A stretch of 64,000 nt of DNA, from contig CAIKMJ010000052.1 in assembly GCA_903828455.1 (NCBI GenBank), positions 1 through 64,000 of the forward strand. The letters are read 5' to 3'. Position 1 is the first letter of the stretch. Each line of letters starts with the position of its first letter. This document shows positions 50,760 to 58,992 of this stretch, in pieces. The DNA comes from an uncultured Acidobacteriia bacterium (GTDB taxonomy: Bacteria > Acidobacteriota > Terriglobia > Bryobacterales > Bryobacteraceae). Under the pieces are notes generated by a model that saw only the letters and a program-made list of their open reading frames with translations, was not told where the DNA came from and ran no database searches. A program made the translations under genes and the position numbers.

Positions 50760-51743
50760 CTACTTCGGTTCGCGCTTTTCGTTGTGCTTCTCGTTATAGA
50801 TCTGCCGGCTGGCCTTGTTCTGTTCCTGCGTGATCTGCTTGTGCTCGGCCGGCGTCAGTTTCCCGCCGTTGGCCGCGCGGTCCGCCGCAACATTCCGGTT
50901 GATGTTCTGCTCGGTCTTTTCCGCGCGAATGGTCTCGCCGGGGGTCAGTTGCCCGCTCTTCACGCCCTGCGCGATGCGCTGCTGCTGGTTGGCGCGGCGC
51001 TCGTTGACGGTGCCCATCGCCGGATTCCCCGGATGCCCGCCGTTGGCCGACGCCAGCTGCGTGCGGTCGTGGCTCGCCATCTCGACGTGCGATGCCTGTG
51101 CGGGCGTGGCCGCCACGTGCTGTTCCGTCATCGCCGTCCGCTCGAAGGCCGTCGGCTGCGCCTGCACGCCGCCCGCTCCGTTGAAGCTCACGCGGTTCAC
51201 AACCGTGGTGTTGCGGATCACCGTCCGGTCAACATAAACGTTCCGCACCACCGTGGTGTTCACCGCCATCACCGCCGTGTTGTAGCGGAAAACATTGCCC
51301 GCCCACGCGCCTCCGATGAAGCCGACACCGGCATAACCGAACCCGTAATTCACGCCGCCGTAAAAGCCCACGTGCGGACCCCAGTAGCCTTCGTGCCAGA
51401 CATAATTGCCGCCCACGAAGCCCCAGTAGCCCGGCGTCCACAGCACGCCCACGCGCGGCGGAGCCACCCACACGCCAGGCACCCAGTAATAACCGTCCGG
51501 CCCGTACGCCCAATAGCCTGGAATCCAATGATGGCCTTCCACGGGACAAGGCGGCTGCTCGTACACGGGCAGCGCGGGCGGCGCGATATTGATCGAGATC
51601 GCAATGCCGGCCTGCGCGGCGGCCGGCGCGAGCAGCATGCCGGTTCCCAGCATGGCCGTTCCTAACAGGCCCGGTCCCAATATGCCCTGTCCCAACATGG
51701 TCAGCCCAACGAGGAGGCTCTGAACGTTTCGGTTTATTCTCAT
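50760..51743 (-). CDS. YXWGXW-repeat secreted protein
   Basis: 327 residues. N-terminus MRINRNVQSLLVGLTMLGQG leads into a signal sequence with a degenerate 15-nt repeat (LGQGILGPGLLGTAMLG). The mature part has Trp/Tyr/Gly motifs (HHWIPGYWAYGPDGYYWVPG, VLWTPGYWGFVGGNYVWHEG), the family's hallmark. A Gln/Asn-rich helical tail follows. Function in the periplasm is unknown. ATG 51743 is chosen because GGAGGG lies 9-14 nt before it. Confidence 0.75.
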   Translation of the reverse strand: MRINRNVQSLLVGLTMLGQGILGPGLLGTAMLGTGMLLAPAAAQAGIAISINIAPPALPVYEQPPCPVEGHHWIPGYWAYGPDGYYWVPGVWVAPPRVGVLWTPGYWGFVGGNYVWHEGYWGPHVGFYGGVNYGFGYAGVGFIGGAWAGNVFRYNTAVMAVNTTVVRNVYVDRTVIRNTTVVNRVSFNGAGGVQAQPTAFERTAMTEQHVAATPAQASHVEMASHDRTQLASANGGHPGNPAMGTVNERRANQQQRIAQGVKSGQLTPGETIRAEKTEQNINRNVAADRAANGGKLTPAEHKQITQEQNKASRQIYNEKHNEKREPK

Positions 51744-51942
51744 CTCTCTGGCCCTCCGGCCTTTCACTACAACTTCTCAAGCCCGCATTTCGCGCCGGAG
51801 TTGTGGCAAATCCCACGTATTTTCCATGAAAAACATTTCATCGATTTGGGTATTACATCCTGTAACGCGGCGCGCTGCGAAAGCACTAAGCAGGATATCT
51901 CACTGGCGGCGAACTATCATGTTTCTGGGATGCCTGCCCGTG

Positions 51943-52899
51943 ATGCCAGCCTTTGATATTGTCGGCGTCGGTCTCAACGCCACCGACACCATGATCGTGA
52001 TCCCCGCCGCGCCCGAATGGGGCGGCAAGGTTCCTTTCTCCCGCGAATTCTATTCGGTGGGCGGCCAGGTGGCCACCGCCATGGTGACCTGTGCGCGTCT
52101 CGGTATGCGCACCAAATACATCGGTGCCGTGGGCGACGACCTCCGCGGCAAAATTCAGATGAAGAGTCTGCGCGAATCCGGCATCGACATCGAGCACGTG
52201 CGCCAGCGCGAAAAGTGCGCCAACCAGTCGGCCTACATCGTCATCGATCAGTCGACAGGCGAGCGCACCGTCTTCTGGCATCACGCCCGCTGTCTGGAAC
52301 TCTCGCCGGAGGAGATCGCGCCCGATCAGATCCGGTCCGCCCGCATGCTCCATCTGGACGGCCACGACATTCACGCCGCCCAGCACGCGGCGGCCATTGC
52401 CAACGCCGCCGGGATCCCGGTCAGCATGGATCTCGACACCGCCTATCCCAACATCGAAACCGTTCTGCCGCTGGTCGACTATCTCGTCACCAGCACCGAA
52501 TTCCCCACCGCCTTCACCGGCATCGGGGATCTGTTCGGCGCGCTGAGCTCTCTCCAGCGCCGCTTCACCATCCGCGTTGTCGCCGCCACGCTCGGCAAAT
52601 GGGGCGTGCTGGCCTACACCGATGGCGGCTTCCATTATTCGCCCGGCTACGTGGTCAACTGCCTCGACACCACCGGCGCGGGCGACGTCTTCCACGGCGC
52701 GTTTTGTTATTCTGTGATCGAACGAATGCCCATCCGCGAAGCGCTGCGATTTTCCAACGCCATGGCCGCTTTCAACTGCACGGCCTTCGGAGCCCGCGGA
52801 GCCATTGCGTCGTTAGCCGAGGCACGCCAGGTTATGGACCGTTCCGCCCGCTGCGTCCACCCCGACGTGGCCCGGCGCACCACAACGCAGCGACCCTGA
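51943..52899 (+). CDS. PfkB-family carbohydrate/nucleoside kinase
   Basis: 318 residues. FDIVGVGLNATDTMIVIP starts the fold, VGGQVATAMVTCARLG is the first PfkB signature, and DTTGAGDVFHGAFCY has the catalytic Asp and anion hole. It phosphorylates a sugar or nucleoside not identifiable here. ATG 51943 fits the family; 51919 and 51826 would add unrelated residues. Confidence 0.8.
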   Translation: MPAFDIVGVGLNATDTMIVIPAAPEWGGKVPFSREFYSVGGQVATAMVTCARLGMRTKYIGAVGDDLRGKIQMKSLRESGIDIEHVRQREKCANQSAYIVIDQSTGERTVFWHHARCLELSPEEIAPDQIRSARMLHLDGHDIHAAQHAAAIANAAGIPVSMDLDTAYPNIETVLPLVDYLVTSTEFPTAFTGIGDLFGALSSLQRRFTIRVVAATLGKWGVLAYTDGGFHYSPGYVVNCLDTTGAGDVFHGAFCYSVIERMPIREALRFSNAMAAFNCTAFGARGAIASLAEARQVMDRSARCVHPDVARRTTTQRP

Positions 52900-52929
52900 C
52901 GCGGCCTCCATTCCCAACCCAACCCGCCC

Positions 52930-53598
52930 ATGTTCCCACTTCGCGACGATCGCCCCACCTTCACCCCGCCCATCGTCACGACTCTGCTGATCGTCGCCTG
53001 CGCGTTTGTCTTCTTTCACGAACTCACGCTCGATGAGTTCTCCCGCAACGAATTCATTGCGCAATACGGAACCATTCCGGCGCGCCTGCACGTTTCCACG
53101 CTCCTGACGGCGCTGTTCCTCCACGGCGGCTGGAGCCACATACTCGGCAACATGCTTTTCCTCTGGGCCTTCGGCCGCAGCCTCGAAGACGCGCTTGGCC
53201 ACACGCGCTTTCTCGTCTTTTACCTCGCCTGCGGACTGGCGGCCGGTATCACGCACGTCGTCTTTAACTACTTCTCTCTGATCCCCACGGTCGGCGCGAG
53301 CGGCGCCATCGCCGGCGTCATGGGCGCTTATCTCATCAAATTCCCCCGCGCCCGCATCCACACCATCGTTTTTATCTTTGTCTTCTTCACAACGACGGAC
53401 GTTCCGGCGGCCTTCATCCTGGTCTACTGGTTCGTGACGCAGCTGTTTTCCGGCTACGGTTCCATTGCGCACACGCACGTCACCGATGCCGGCGTGGCCT
53501 GGTTTGCGCACATTGGCGGCTTTGTCACCGGAATGATTCTGGTGCAGCTCATGCCCGTCCGTGCCCGCTACTTTCCCCGCGGCGACTACAATTGGTAG
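52930..53598 (+). CDS. rhomboid-family intramembrane serine protease
   Basis: 222 residues with about six membrane helices. The catalytic Ser is in VGASGAIAGVMGAYLI; the catalytic His is in WFAHIGGFVTGMIL. LFLHGGWSHILGNMLFLWAFG is the conserved loop with the WSH motif. Cleaves membrane-embedded helices; substrate unknown. Starts 31 nt after the kinase. Confidence 0.9.
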   Translation: MFPLRDDRPTFTPPIVTTLLIVACAFVFFHELTLDEFSRNEFIAQYGTIPARLHVSTLLTALFLHGGWSHILGNMLFLWAFGRSLEDALGHTRFLVFYLACGLAAGITHVVFNYFSLIPTVGASGAIAGVMGAYLIKFPRARIHTIVFIFVFFTTTDVPAAFILVYWFVTQLFSGYGSIAHTHVTDAGVAWFAHIGGFVTGMILVQLMPVRARYFPRGDYNW

Positions 53599-53622
53599 TT
53601 CCGGCGCCGCAAATCTGATCCA

Positions 53623-54342
53623 ATGCCCGAAACAACCATCGACCTGCTCGCCATAGCCGCCCACCCCGACGACGTCGAGCAGACCTGCGGCGGCACTCTT
53701 CTCCGCGCCGCCGAATCCGGCTACCGGACCGGCATCATCGACCTCACCGCCGGCGACATGGGCACGCGCGGCACGCCGGAGACCCGCATCGCCGAATCGG
53801 AAGCGGCGGCACGAATCCTGAAGGTCGCCCGCCGCGAAAACCTGCGCTGGCCCGACGCCCGCCTCGAAAACTCGCTCGCCTTCCGCACCGCGCTCGCGCA
53901 GCGCCTCCGTGAACTGCGTCCCCGCACCGTGATCCTGCCTTACTGGGAAGGGCGCCACCCGGACCACTATCGGGCCTCGGAAATCGGCTACGAAGCCTGC
54001 TTTCTCGCCGGCCTCCGCAAGCTTGATCCCCAAACCGAGCCCCACCGGCCGTTCAAGATCATCTACTCCAGCCTCTACGCCAACGTCACGCCGTCGTTCG
54101 TTGTCGACGTGAGCCCGTGGTTCGAGCGCCGCATGGAGTCCCTGTTCGCCTATGCGTCACAGTACGGGGCGAGCACCGACGGCAACAACCTGTTTCCGGC
54201 GGAGGGCGAGATACGCGATCGCCTCAGCTCCATCGCCCGCTTCTACGGCAACCTGATCGGCGTCCGCTACGGCGAGCCTTTTGTTGTCAAGGAAATGACG
54301 CGCGTCGATGACGTCGTGTCGCTCGCGGTTCGCAGTATCTGA
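53623..54342 (+). CDS. bshB1: BshB1-like N-acetylglucosaminyl malate deacetylase
   Basis: 239 residues of the PIG-L/LmbE family. LAIAAHPDDVEQTCGG has the zinc His-Pro-Asp-Asp motif. DLTAGDMGTRGTPETR and LPYWEGRHPDHYRASEIG are the features that distinguish BshB1 (bacillithiol synthesis, deacetylating GlcNAc-malate). No bshA or bshC is in the window, so the bacillithiol role is inferred from family. Confidence 0.75.
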   Translation: MPETTIDLLAIAAHPDDVEQTCGGTLLRAAESGYRTGIIDLTAGDMGTRGTPETRIAESEAAARILKVARRENLRWPDARLENSLAFRTALAQRLRELRPRTVILPYWEGRHPDHYRASEIGYEACFLAGLRKLDPQTEPHRPFKIIYSSLYANVTPSFVVDVSPWFERRMESLFAYASQYGASTDGNNLFPAEGEIRDRLSSIARFYGNLIGVRYGEPFVVKEMTRVDDVVSLAVRSI

Positions 54343-54761
54343 GGCCGCTGGCGGCATTTGAGGCCTTTTCGGGCGTCCGGGGCCTTTTGGGGCAGCCGGG
54401 CCTTTCAGGGCAGTTGACGCGCATCGGCGAGACACCCGCCCCACACATTAGAAATCGCCGTCGGATTAGCACCCGCCGCGCTGGGGCAGTAGGCGGCCTG
54501 GACGTCCTGTAAGTTGACTTTTGCCGGAAGTGGCGCGTCGGCTGTCATTCTTACTAGCTTGTTTTCAAGGGGATACGAAGGCCGCTCGGTCCCGGAAGCC
54601 CTTCATTCTCTGCACTTTGCGGCTTCTTCGGAGTGACGTAAATCTGATTGAATTACTATCGTTTCTAAGATTTGCCTGATATCGACGGACTACAATCTGT
54701 TTTAACCTACCTACGTGGCAGTACTAACGGTACCGCCAACTTCGTACGAGGAGATCTCCCA
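54343..54761 (+). promoter_or_regulatory. AT-richer gap with possible promoter for the microprotein
   Basis: 54345-54415 is a degenerate ~18-nt repeat (GGCCTTTT motif). The rest is distinctly less GC-rich than its surroundings. TACAAT at 54691-54696 is a plausible -10 box without a good -35. AGGAG at 54749-54754 precedes the ATG at 54762. No RNA gene is recognised in this gap. Confidence 0.35.
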
Positions 54762-54860
54762 ATGGTCCGCAAACTGATGTTCGTGGCGTTCATCGCAACT
54801 GTCATCGCGAATATGGCGTCAGCCTATATTCCTTACGGCTGCGACTGGTGCGTCCGGTAA
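54762..54860 (+). CDS. 32-residue putative secreted microprotein
   Basis: ATG at 54762 is preceded by ACGAGGAGATCTCCCA, an excellent ribosome site, in an AT-richer region. The peptide begins MVRKLMFVAFIATVIANMAS, a short basic N-terminus and a hydrophobic core, and then reads AYIPYGCDWCVR before the stop. ASA would be a plausible signal-peptidase site, releasing an 11-residue peptide with CxxC. A polytopic membrane gene follows in the same direction after 71 nt. It could be an exported peptide signal or a small membrane peptide; both are inference. Confidence 0.45.
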   Translation: MVRKLMFVAFIATVIANMASAYIPYGCDWCVR

Positions 54861-54931
54861 GATTCACCAAAAGCAACATATCTCTGGACGCCGCGCGGCT
54901 GTTACCCTTGAGAGGGTCGGGCACAAAGTGA

Positions 54932-55717
54932 ATGCCTAATTTTCAAGAGTGGGTGCGCGGCGTCTTATTTTTTTCCATCTTCTGCCATGCCATCCTTCTG
55001 ATGCGTCTCTGGAAGGAGGGACTGGTAAAGCCATACCCTTTTCTTTCCCTCTTCGTTGTTGCCGACCTCGCGCAGAGCCTCATCGCGCTGCCCTTTAGCC
55101 CGAGCAGTACCACTTATCGAACCATTCAGTTCGCTTCGAGCCCGGTCATCTGGCTGCTCGCCTACCTGGTTGTGGTCGAACTCTACCGCGTGATTCTGGA
55201 AGATTACCCGGGTATTTCCAGCGCGGGCCGCAAGGCGGTCACCTGGTGTTTGCTCCTCGCCGTCATCATTTCAGCCGCAACGGCCGTTCCCGGGCTGAAC
55301 AACTCTCAATCCGGCAAATACGTGTTGTTTAAGCTTTACCTCACCACGGAGCGCTCAGTCACGCTGGGCCTGCTGCTCTTTCTTGTGCTCGTGCAACTGT
55401 TTCTTGCGCGCTACCGCCTTCGCCTTTCGCGAAACCGAATCATTTATTCGGCCGGGTACGCGCTGTACTTCGGAATCGGCATGGCGGCCAGCGTGATCGC
55501 CGGCGGCCTGCTGGGCGTGCGCATGTTTGGCATGATGACGATTTCCATCGTTGTCATCGCCGATCTCATTCTCCTTGCCGGCGCCTTCCTGCTGACCCGG
55601 CAGGGAGAGTTCCTCCCGGCCTCTGAAATGGACGATAACTCCGCCCAGCGCCTCCACCTCCAGCAACAGCTGGCCGACATGAACCGCCTCCTTTCGCGTG
55701 CCGCCCGCGGTCGTTAA
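54932..55717 (+). CDS. polytopic membrane protein of unknown function, 261 aa
   Basis: Seven or eight membrane helices, for example FFSIFCHAILLMRLW, PFLSLFVVADLAQSLIALPF, VIWLLAYLVVVELYRVIL, CLLLAVIISAATAVPG and VTLGLLLFLVLVQLFLA. A short soluble C-terminal helix (AQRLHLQQQLADMNRLL) ends the protein. Not assignable to a family. Downstream of the microprotein gene and possibly in its transcript. Confidence 0.5.
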   Translation: MPNFQEWVRGVLFFSIFCHAILLMRLWKEGLVKPYPFLSLFVVADLAQSLIALPFSPSSTTYRTIQFASSPVIWLLAYLVVVELYRVILEDYPGISSAGRKAVTWCLLLAVIISAATAVPGLNNSQSGKYVLFKLYLTTERSVTLGLLLFLVLVQLFLARYRLRLSRNRIIYSAGYALYFGIGMAASVIAGGLLGVRMFGMMTISIVVIADLILLAGAFLLTRQGEFLPASEMDDNSAQRLHLQQQLADMNRLLSRAARGR

Positions 55718-55825
55718 CGCTCGTTAACTGATTGATATATAACCATTTTTCCCTTGCAAGGTCGCATCGAAAAGTTGTAACTTACAGGTGTTGGTAAACC
55801 TCATGAAATCTCGGGAGCGGAATTC

Positions 55826-56353
55826 GTGATTATCGGACTTGTAGCGGTTGCACTGCTGGTTGCTGCGGCGCTTACCCTGACCCGGTTTTCTGCCCCAGCC
55901 TCGGACGCCGGTCGTTCTTACGGGTCCGACACTGCGTTTCTCGATCAGTTCTCGGTCGCTCGTTATCGCCCCCTGCTGCGCCTCGCCACCCGCATGGACC
56001 GCGCCTGGCTGGAACAGACGCACGGCAAGGAGCTGGCCTCCGTTTACCGGAAGATTCAGCGCTCGCTGCTGCGCGAATACCTCAAGGATCTCTCGCGGGA
56101 CGTGAACCGGCTCTACGCCATTCTCAACGCCCGTTCCGCCCACGCCCGCAGCGACGAAGGCGACATCTCGCTGGCGCTCACCGAACAGCAGACCACCTTT
56201 GCCCTGCTCATCTGGGGCATTGAGGCCCGGCTTTTCGTGGATGTCCTGATGCCGCGGCCGCTCGACATCAAACCGCTGGTTTCGGCCCTCGAAGCGCTCA
56301 CCGCGCAGACGCAGGCCGTCGCCCGCCCGCAGTTCAGCTATCACGTCTGCTAG
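55826..56353 (+). CDS. hypothetical protein with N-terminal anchor, 175 aa
   Basis: GTG start at 55826, with CGGGAGCGG upstream. One N-terminal hydrophobic segment (LVAVALLVAAALTL), then a helical domain (RLATRMDRAWLEQTHGKE, LLREYLKDLSRDVNRLYA). Not recognised. The stretch 56354-56596 holds no gene I can support. Confidence 0.5.
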   Translation: MIIGLVAVALLVAAALTLTRFSAPASDAGRSYGSDTAFLDQFSVARYRPLLRLATRMDRAWLEQTHGKELASVYRKIQRSLLREYLKDLSRDVNRLYAILNARSAHARSDEGDISLALTEQQTTFALLIWGIEARLFVDVLMPRPLDIKPLVSALEALTAQTQAVARPQFSYHVC

Positions 56354-56596
56354 CCCGGGCGAGTCCGGTACGGTGCGTACCGTGCAGCCTGGCAGTACAT
56401 GGTGCTGGAAATGTTCACGCCGCTTCTCCGACTGTTGAACGGAGGGCGGCGTTTCTATTTCTGTCGTTCGCGGTGACCGATCCGGCACGCCCCATCCCAT
56501 TCCGGCATCGTCCGGCGGCGCGCTAGTCTACATGAGCTGCGTTTTCAAACAGATAGCAGACGTAATGATTGGCCCCCAACCTGCCGACAACGGTGC

Positions 56597-57271
56597 ATGG
56601 GTTCCATCAGTAACCTCTCCCCCCAATACCTCCAGACGATTCTCGCCAACGGCCTGCAGGGCGTCGGCCTGACGTCGAATCAGTCCACGCAAAACGCGGC
56701 ATCCAGCCAGTCGCTGTTCGGTGCCGCCGGTTCGGCGGACACGCGGCAACTCTCGCCGTTCGCTCAGCTCGCCGGCACGCTCCAGCAACTGCAGCAGTCG
56801 AATCCGTCCAAATACACCCAGGTGACTGCGCAGATTGCCACCAATCTCCAGAATGCCGCCCAGTCGGCACAGTCCGCCGGCAACACAGGGGCCGCCTCGG
56901 AACTGACGCAACTGGCGTCGGATTTCAAGACCGCCTCTTCGAGCGGCCAGCTTCCCAATCTCGCGGATCTCGCGCAGGCCCTCGGCGGCGGGGCCTCGGG
57001 CGTTGGCGGTCACCATCATCACCATCACCACGCGCCGGTGTCGTCCTCCGGCGATGCCGATGGGGATGGCGATTCGTCGGCTTCATCGGCGTCCGCCGCA
57101 GCCGGTGCATCGTCATCGTCGGCTTCGAGCCAGAGCCTGAGTCAGTTGCTGTCGCTGTTTCAGAGTTCTCTGACGCAGAACAGCGCGGGCGCGCAGAACA
57201 GCGCCTTCGATCCGGCTGCGATCATTCAGAGCACATTGCAGAATGCCGGCGTCACCGGCAGCGGTCTTTAA
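56597..57271 (+). CDS. low-complexity Ser/Gln/Ala protein with native poly-His tract, 224 aa
   Basis: Starts MGSISNLSPQYLQTILANGL. Most of it is Gln/Asn/Ser/Ala-rich (AQLAGTLQQLQQSNPSKY). A run of seven His near residue 139 (GVGGHHHHHHHAPVSS) is followed by an acidic DADGDGD and a Ser-rich stretch. No signal peptide is evident. Function unknown; the His run suggests metal binding. Confidence 0.5.
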   Translation: MGSISNLSPQYLQTILANGLQGVGLTSNQSTQNAASSQSLFGAAGSADTRQLSPFAQLAGTLQQLQQSNPSKYTQVTAQIATNLQNAAQSAQSAGNTGAASELTQLASDFKTASSSGQLPNLADLAQALGGGASGVGGHHHHHHHAPVSSSGDADGDGDSSASSASAAAGASSSSASSQSLSQLLSLFQSSLTQNSAGAQNSAFDPAAIIQSTLQNAGVTGSGL

Positions 57272-57283
57272 CGGCGGCCTCGC

Positions 57284-57931
57284 CTACCGGGCGAAGCGGT
57301 CGGCGAATTCGCCGAGGTCTTCCACCAGCACGTCCGGCGGAAATTCGCGGAACGTCTCCGGCTGGAATCCCCACGCCACGCCGCACGCCCCGACGCCCGC
57401 GTTGCGCGCCGTCTGGACGTCCACGTAGCTGTCGCCTACCATCCAGGTCTCGGCGTCGAGCGCATTGAGTTCGGCGCGCAGCGTGTCGATCCCGATGCGG
57501 TGCGGCTTCTTGTGCGCAAACGTGTTGCCCCCGTACACCTGACGGAACATGTGGTCCAGGCCGAGTCCACGGATGATTCTCCGGCTGATCCGCTCCGGCT
57601 TGTTGGTCAGCACCGCGAGCTTCAATCCGGCCGAATGCATCCGCTGAAGCGCTTCCGGTACGCCGGGATATAAGACCGTGTAGTCGAGCGCATGATCGCG
57701 GTAGTAGGCGAGGAAGAATTCGAGCGCCCCGGCCACCTCGTCGGGGGCCGCCTCCGGACCCATGGCCCGGCGGATCAGCACCGGGGCGCCGTTGCCCACA
57801 TAAGAAAAGATCTCCTCATGCGGCAGCGGACCGCGCCGCCATTCCGCGCGCGTTGCATTCACCGCCGTGGCCAGATCGAGCCGCGAGTCGATGAGCGTGC
57901 CATCCAGATCGAATATGAGAAGCGGAGCCAT
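57284..57931 (-). CDS. gph: phosphoglycolate phosphatase-like HAD hydrolase
   Basis: 215 residues. Motif I FDLDGTLIDSRLDLATAVN, motif II LAVLTNKPERIS, motif IV MVGDSYVDVQTARNAG. This fits Gph, which removes 2-phosphoglycolate, but other HAD substrates are possible. Upstream is the 16-nt repeat and then the Fis-type gene on the same strand. Confidence 0.8.
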   Translation of the reverse strand: MAPLLIFDLDGTLIDSRLDLATAVNATRAEWRRGPLPHEEIFSYVGNGAPVLIRRAMGPEAAPDEVAGALEFFLAYYRDHALDYTVLYPGVPEALQRMHSAGLKLAVLTNKPERISRRIIRGLGLDHMFRQVYGGNTFAHKKPHRIGIDTLRAELNALDAETWMVGDSYVDVQTARNAGVGACGVAWGFQPETFREFPPDVLVEDLGEFADRFAR

Positions 57932-57968
57932 TCCTCAAACAGGTAGAGAGAGAGTTCGATCAAGCCGC

Positions 57969-58065
57969 TGCCGTCGCCAGCATTTGCCGTCGCCAGCTTT
58001 TGCCGCCGCCGGCTTTTGGCGTCGCCAGTCTGAGCGGTCGCCAGTCTGAGCGGTCGCCCGTCTGC
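57969..58065. repeat. about six copies of a 16-nt tandem repeat
   Basis: GCCGTCGCCAGCTTTT and variants (GCGGTCGCCAGTCTGA) between gph and the Fis-type gene. Confidence 0.9.
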
Positions 58066-58077
58066 GCCCTTGTCAAC

Positions 58078-58389
58078 CTACGATGCCCTGCGCGAACGCT
58101 TCGGAGCCGCCGTGCCGCTGCCCGCTGCATTGCCAGCCGAATTGCGCGATGCCGCCGCGCGAGCCGCCGGCCGGCGACGCGGGCGCTTGCCCTCGATCGC
58201 ATAGTCCGCCATCTTGCGCTGCAGCGTATTGCGGTGGATGCCGAGCAGCTTCGCCGCTTCCGACTGATTCACCTTGGTGTTGACCAGCGCGCGCTCGATC
58301 ATCCCCTTTTCGAGGACCTCCACCGCCTGCTCGAGAAAAAATCCCGCGCTCATCAAATGGTCAATCAGTATGTCGAAAGTTTCTTTCAT
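58078..58389 (-). CDS. Fis-type helix-turn-helix protein
   Basis: 103 residues. The C-terminal Fis helix-turn-helix is QSEAAKLLGIHRNTLQRKMA. An N-terminal helix region, MKETFDILIDHLMSAGFFLE, precedes it, and a basic tail (KRPRRRPAARAAASR) follows. Likely a nucleoid- or transcription-associated factor; it lacks the AAA+ domain of NtrC-type activators. Start ATG 58389 overlaps the cvpA stop (ATGA). Confidence 0.8.
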   Translation of the reverse strand: MKETFDILIDHLMSAGFFLEQAVEVLEKGMIERALVNTKVNQSEAAKLLGIHRNTLQRKMADYAIEGKRPRRRPAARAAASRNSAGNAAGSGTAAPKRSRRAS

Positions 58390-58976
58390 TTCCCGTCTGA
58401 ATCTTTCCCGCGCAGTTGTTCCTGCGCCGCCGCCTTTACCTGCTCGTACCGCTCTCCGAAGCCCAGCTTGAAATCCATGGGCGCGATCGAAACGAAGACC
58501 CGCGACGCTTCGAGCAAATAAGGCGCAATTTCGGAGTGTACCACTGCCGGAGGTGCTTCTTTGGCTCCCCCGCTTCGCGCGCCCGCATTTTCGCCGCGCG
58601 GCCCGAACGTCATATAAGCCGTCAGCAGCGCCGTCGCAATCAGTGTGCCCCGCGCCACGCCGAACATGGCGCCCAGCAGCCGGTCCACAATGGAGAGCCC
58701 GATGGCGTGGATGAACCGTTTCACCGTCCACCCCGCCACGCCCCCGGCCGCCAGCACCGCGATCACAACCATCAGGAAGCCCACCAGATTCGCCACCCGG
58801 CCCGGCCCGGTAAACGGCGCCACCATCTCCGCCGCCGTCCCGTAAAACCACATCCCCAGCACCAGCGCCAGCACCGCGGCCGCCAGCCCGATCACCTCGC
58901 GCACGAAGCCCTTTTGCGCGCTCCGCAGCGCGCACCACGCCAGCAGTCCGATCAGTGTGTAGTCCAGCCAGTTCAC
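58386..58976 (-). CDS. cvpA: CvpA family membrane protein
   Basis: 196 residues with four membrane helices: YTLIGLLAWCALRSAQKG, VIGLAAAVLALVLGMWF, ANLVGFLMVVIAVLAAGGVA and GVARGTLIATALLTAYM. The first helix and loop are the CvpA signature. The C-terminal soluble tail (YEQVKAAAQEQLRGKD) follows. Role in envelope homeostasis; linked here to purC, as often elsewhere. Confidence 0.85.
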   Translation of the reverse strand: MNWLDYTLIGLLAWCALRSAQKGFVREVIGLAAAVLALVLGMWFYGTAAEMVAPFTGPGRVANLVGFLMVVIAVLAAGGVAGWTVKRFIHAIGLSIVDRLLGAMFGVARGTLIATALLTAYMTFGPRGENAGARSGGAKEAPPAVVHSEIAPYLLEASRVFVSIAPMDFKLGFGERYEQVKAAAQEQLRGKDSDGK

Positions 58977-58992
58977 TGCGCCAGCTTCGCCG

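Noticed and set aside
54672-54860. 62-codon version of the microprotein starting at TTG 54672
   Set aside because: No ribosome site at TTG; the ATG at 54762 has an excellent one and gives a signal-like start.
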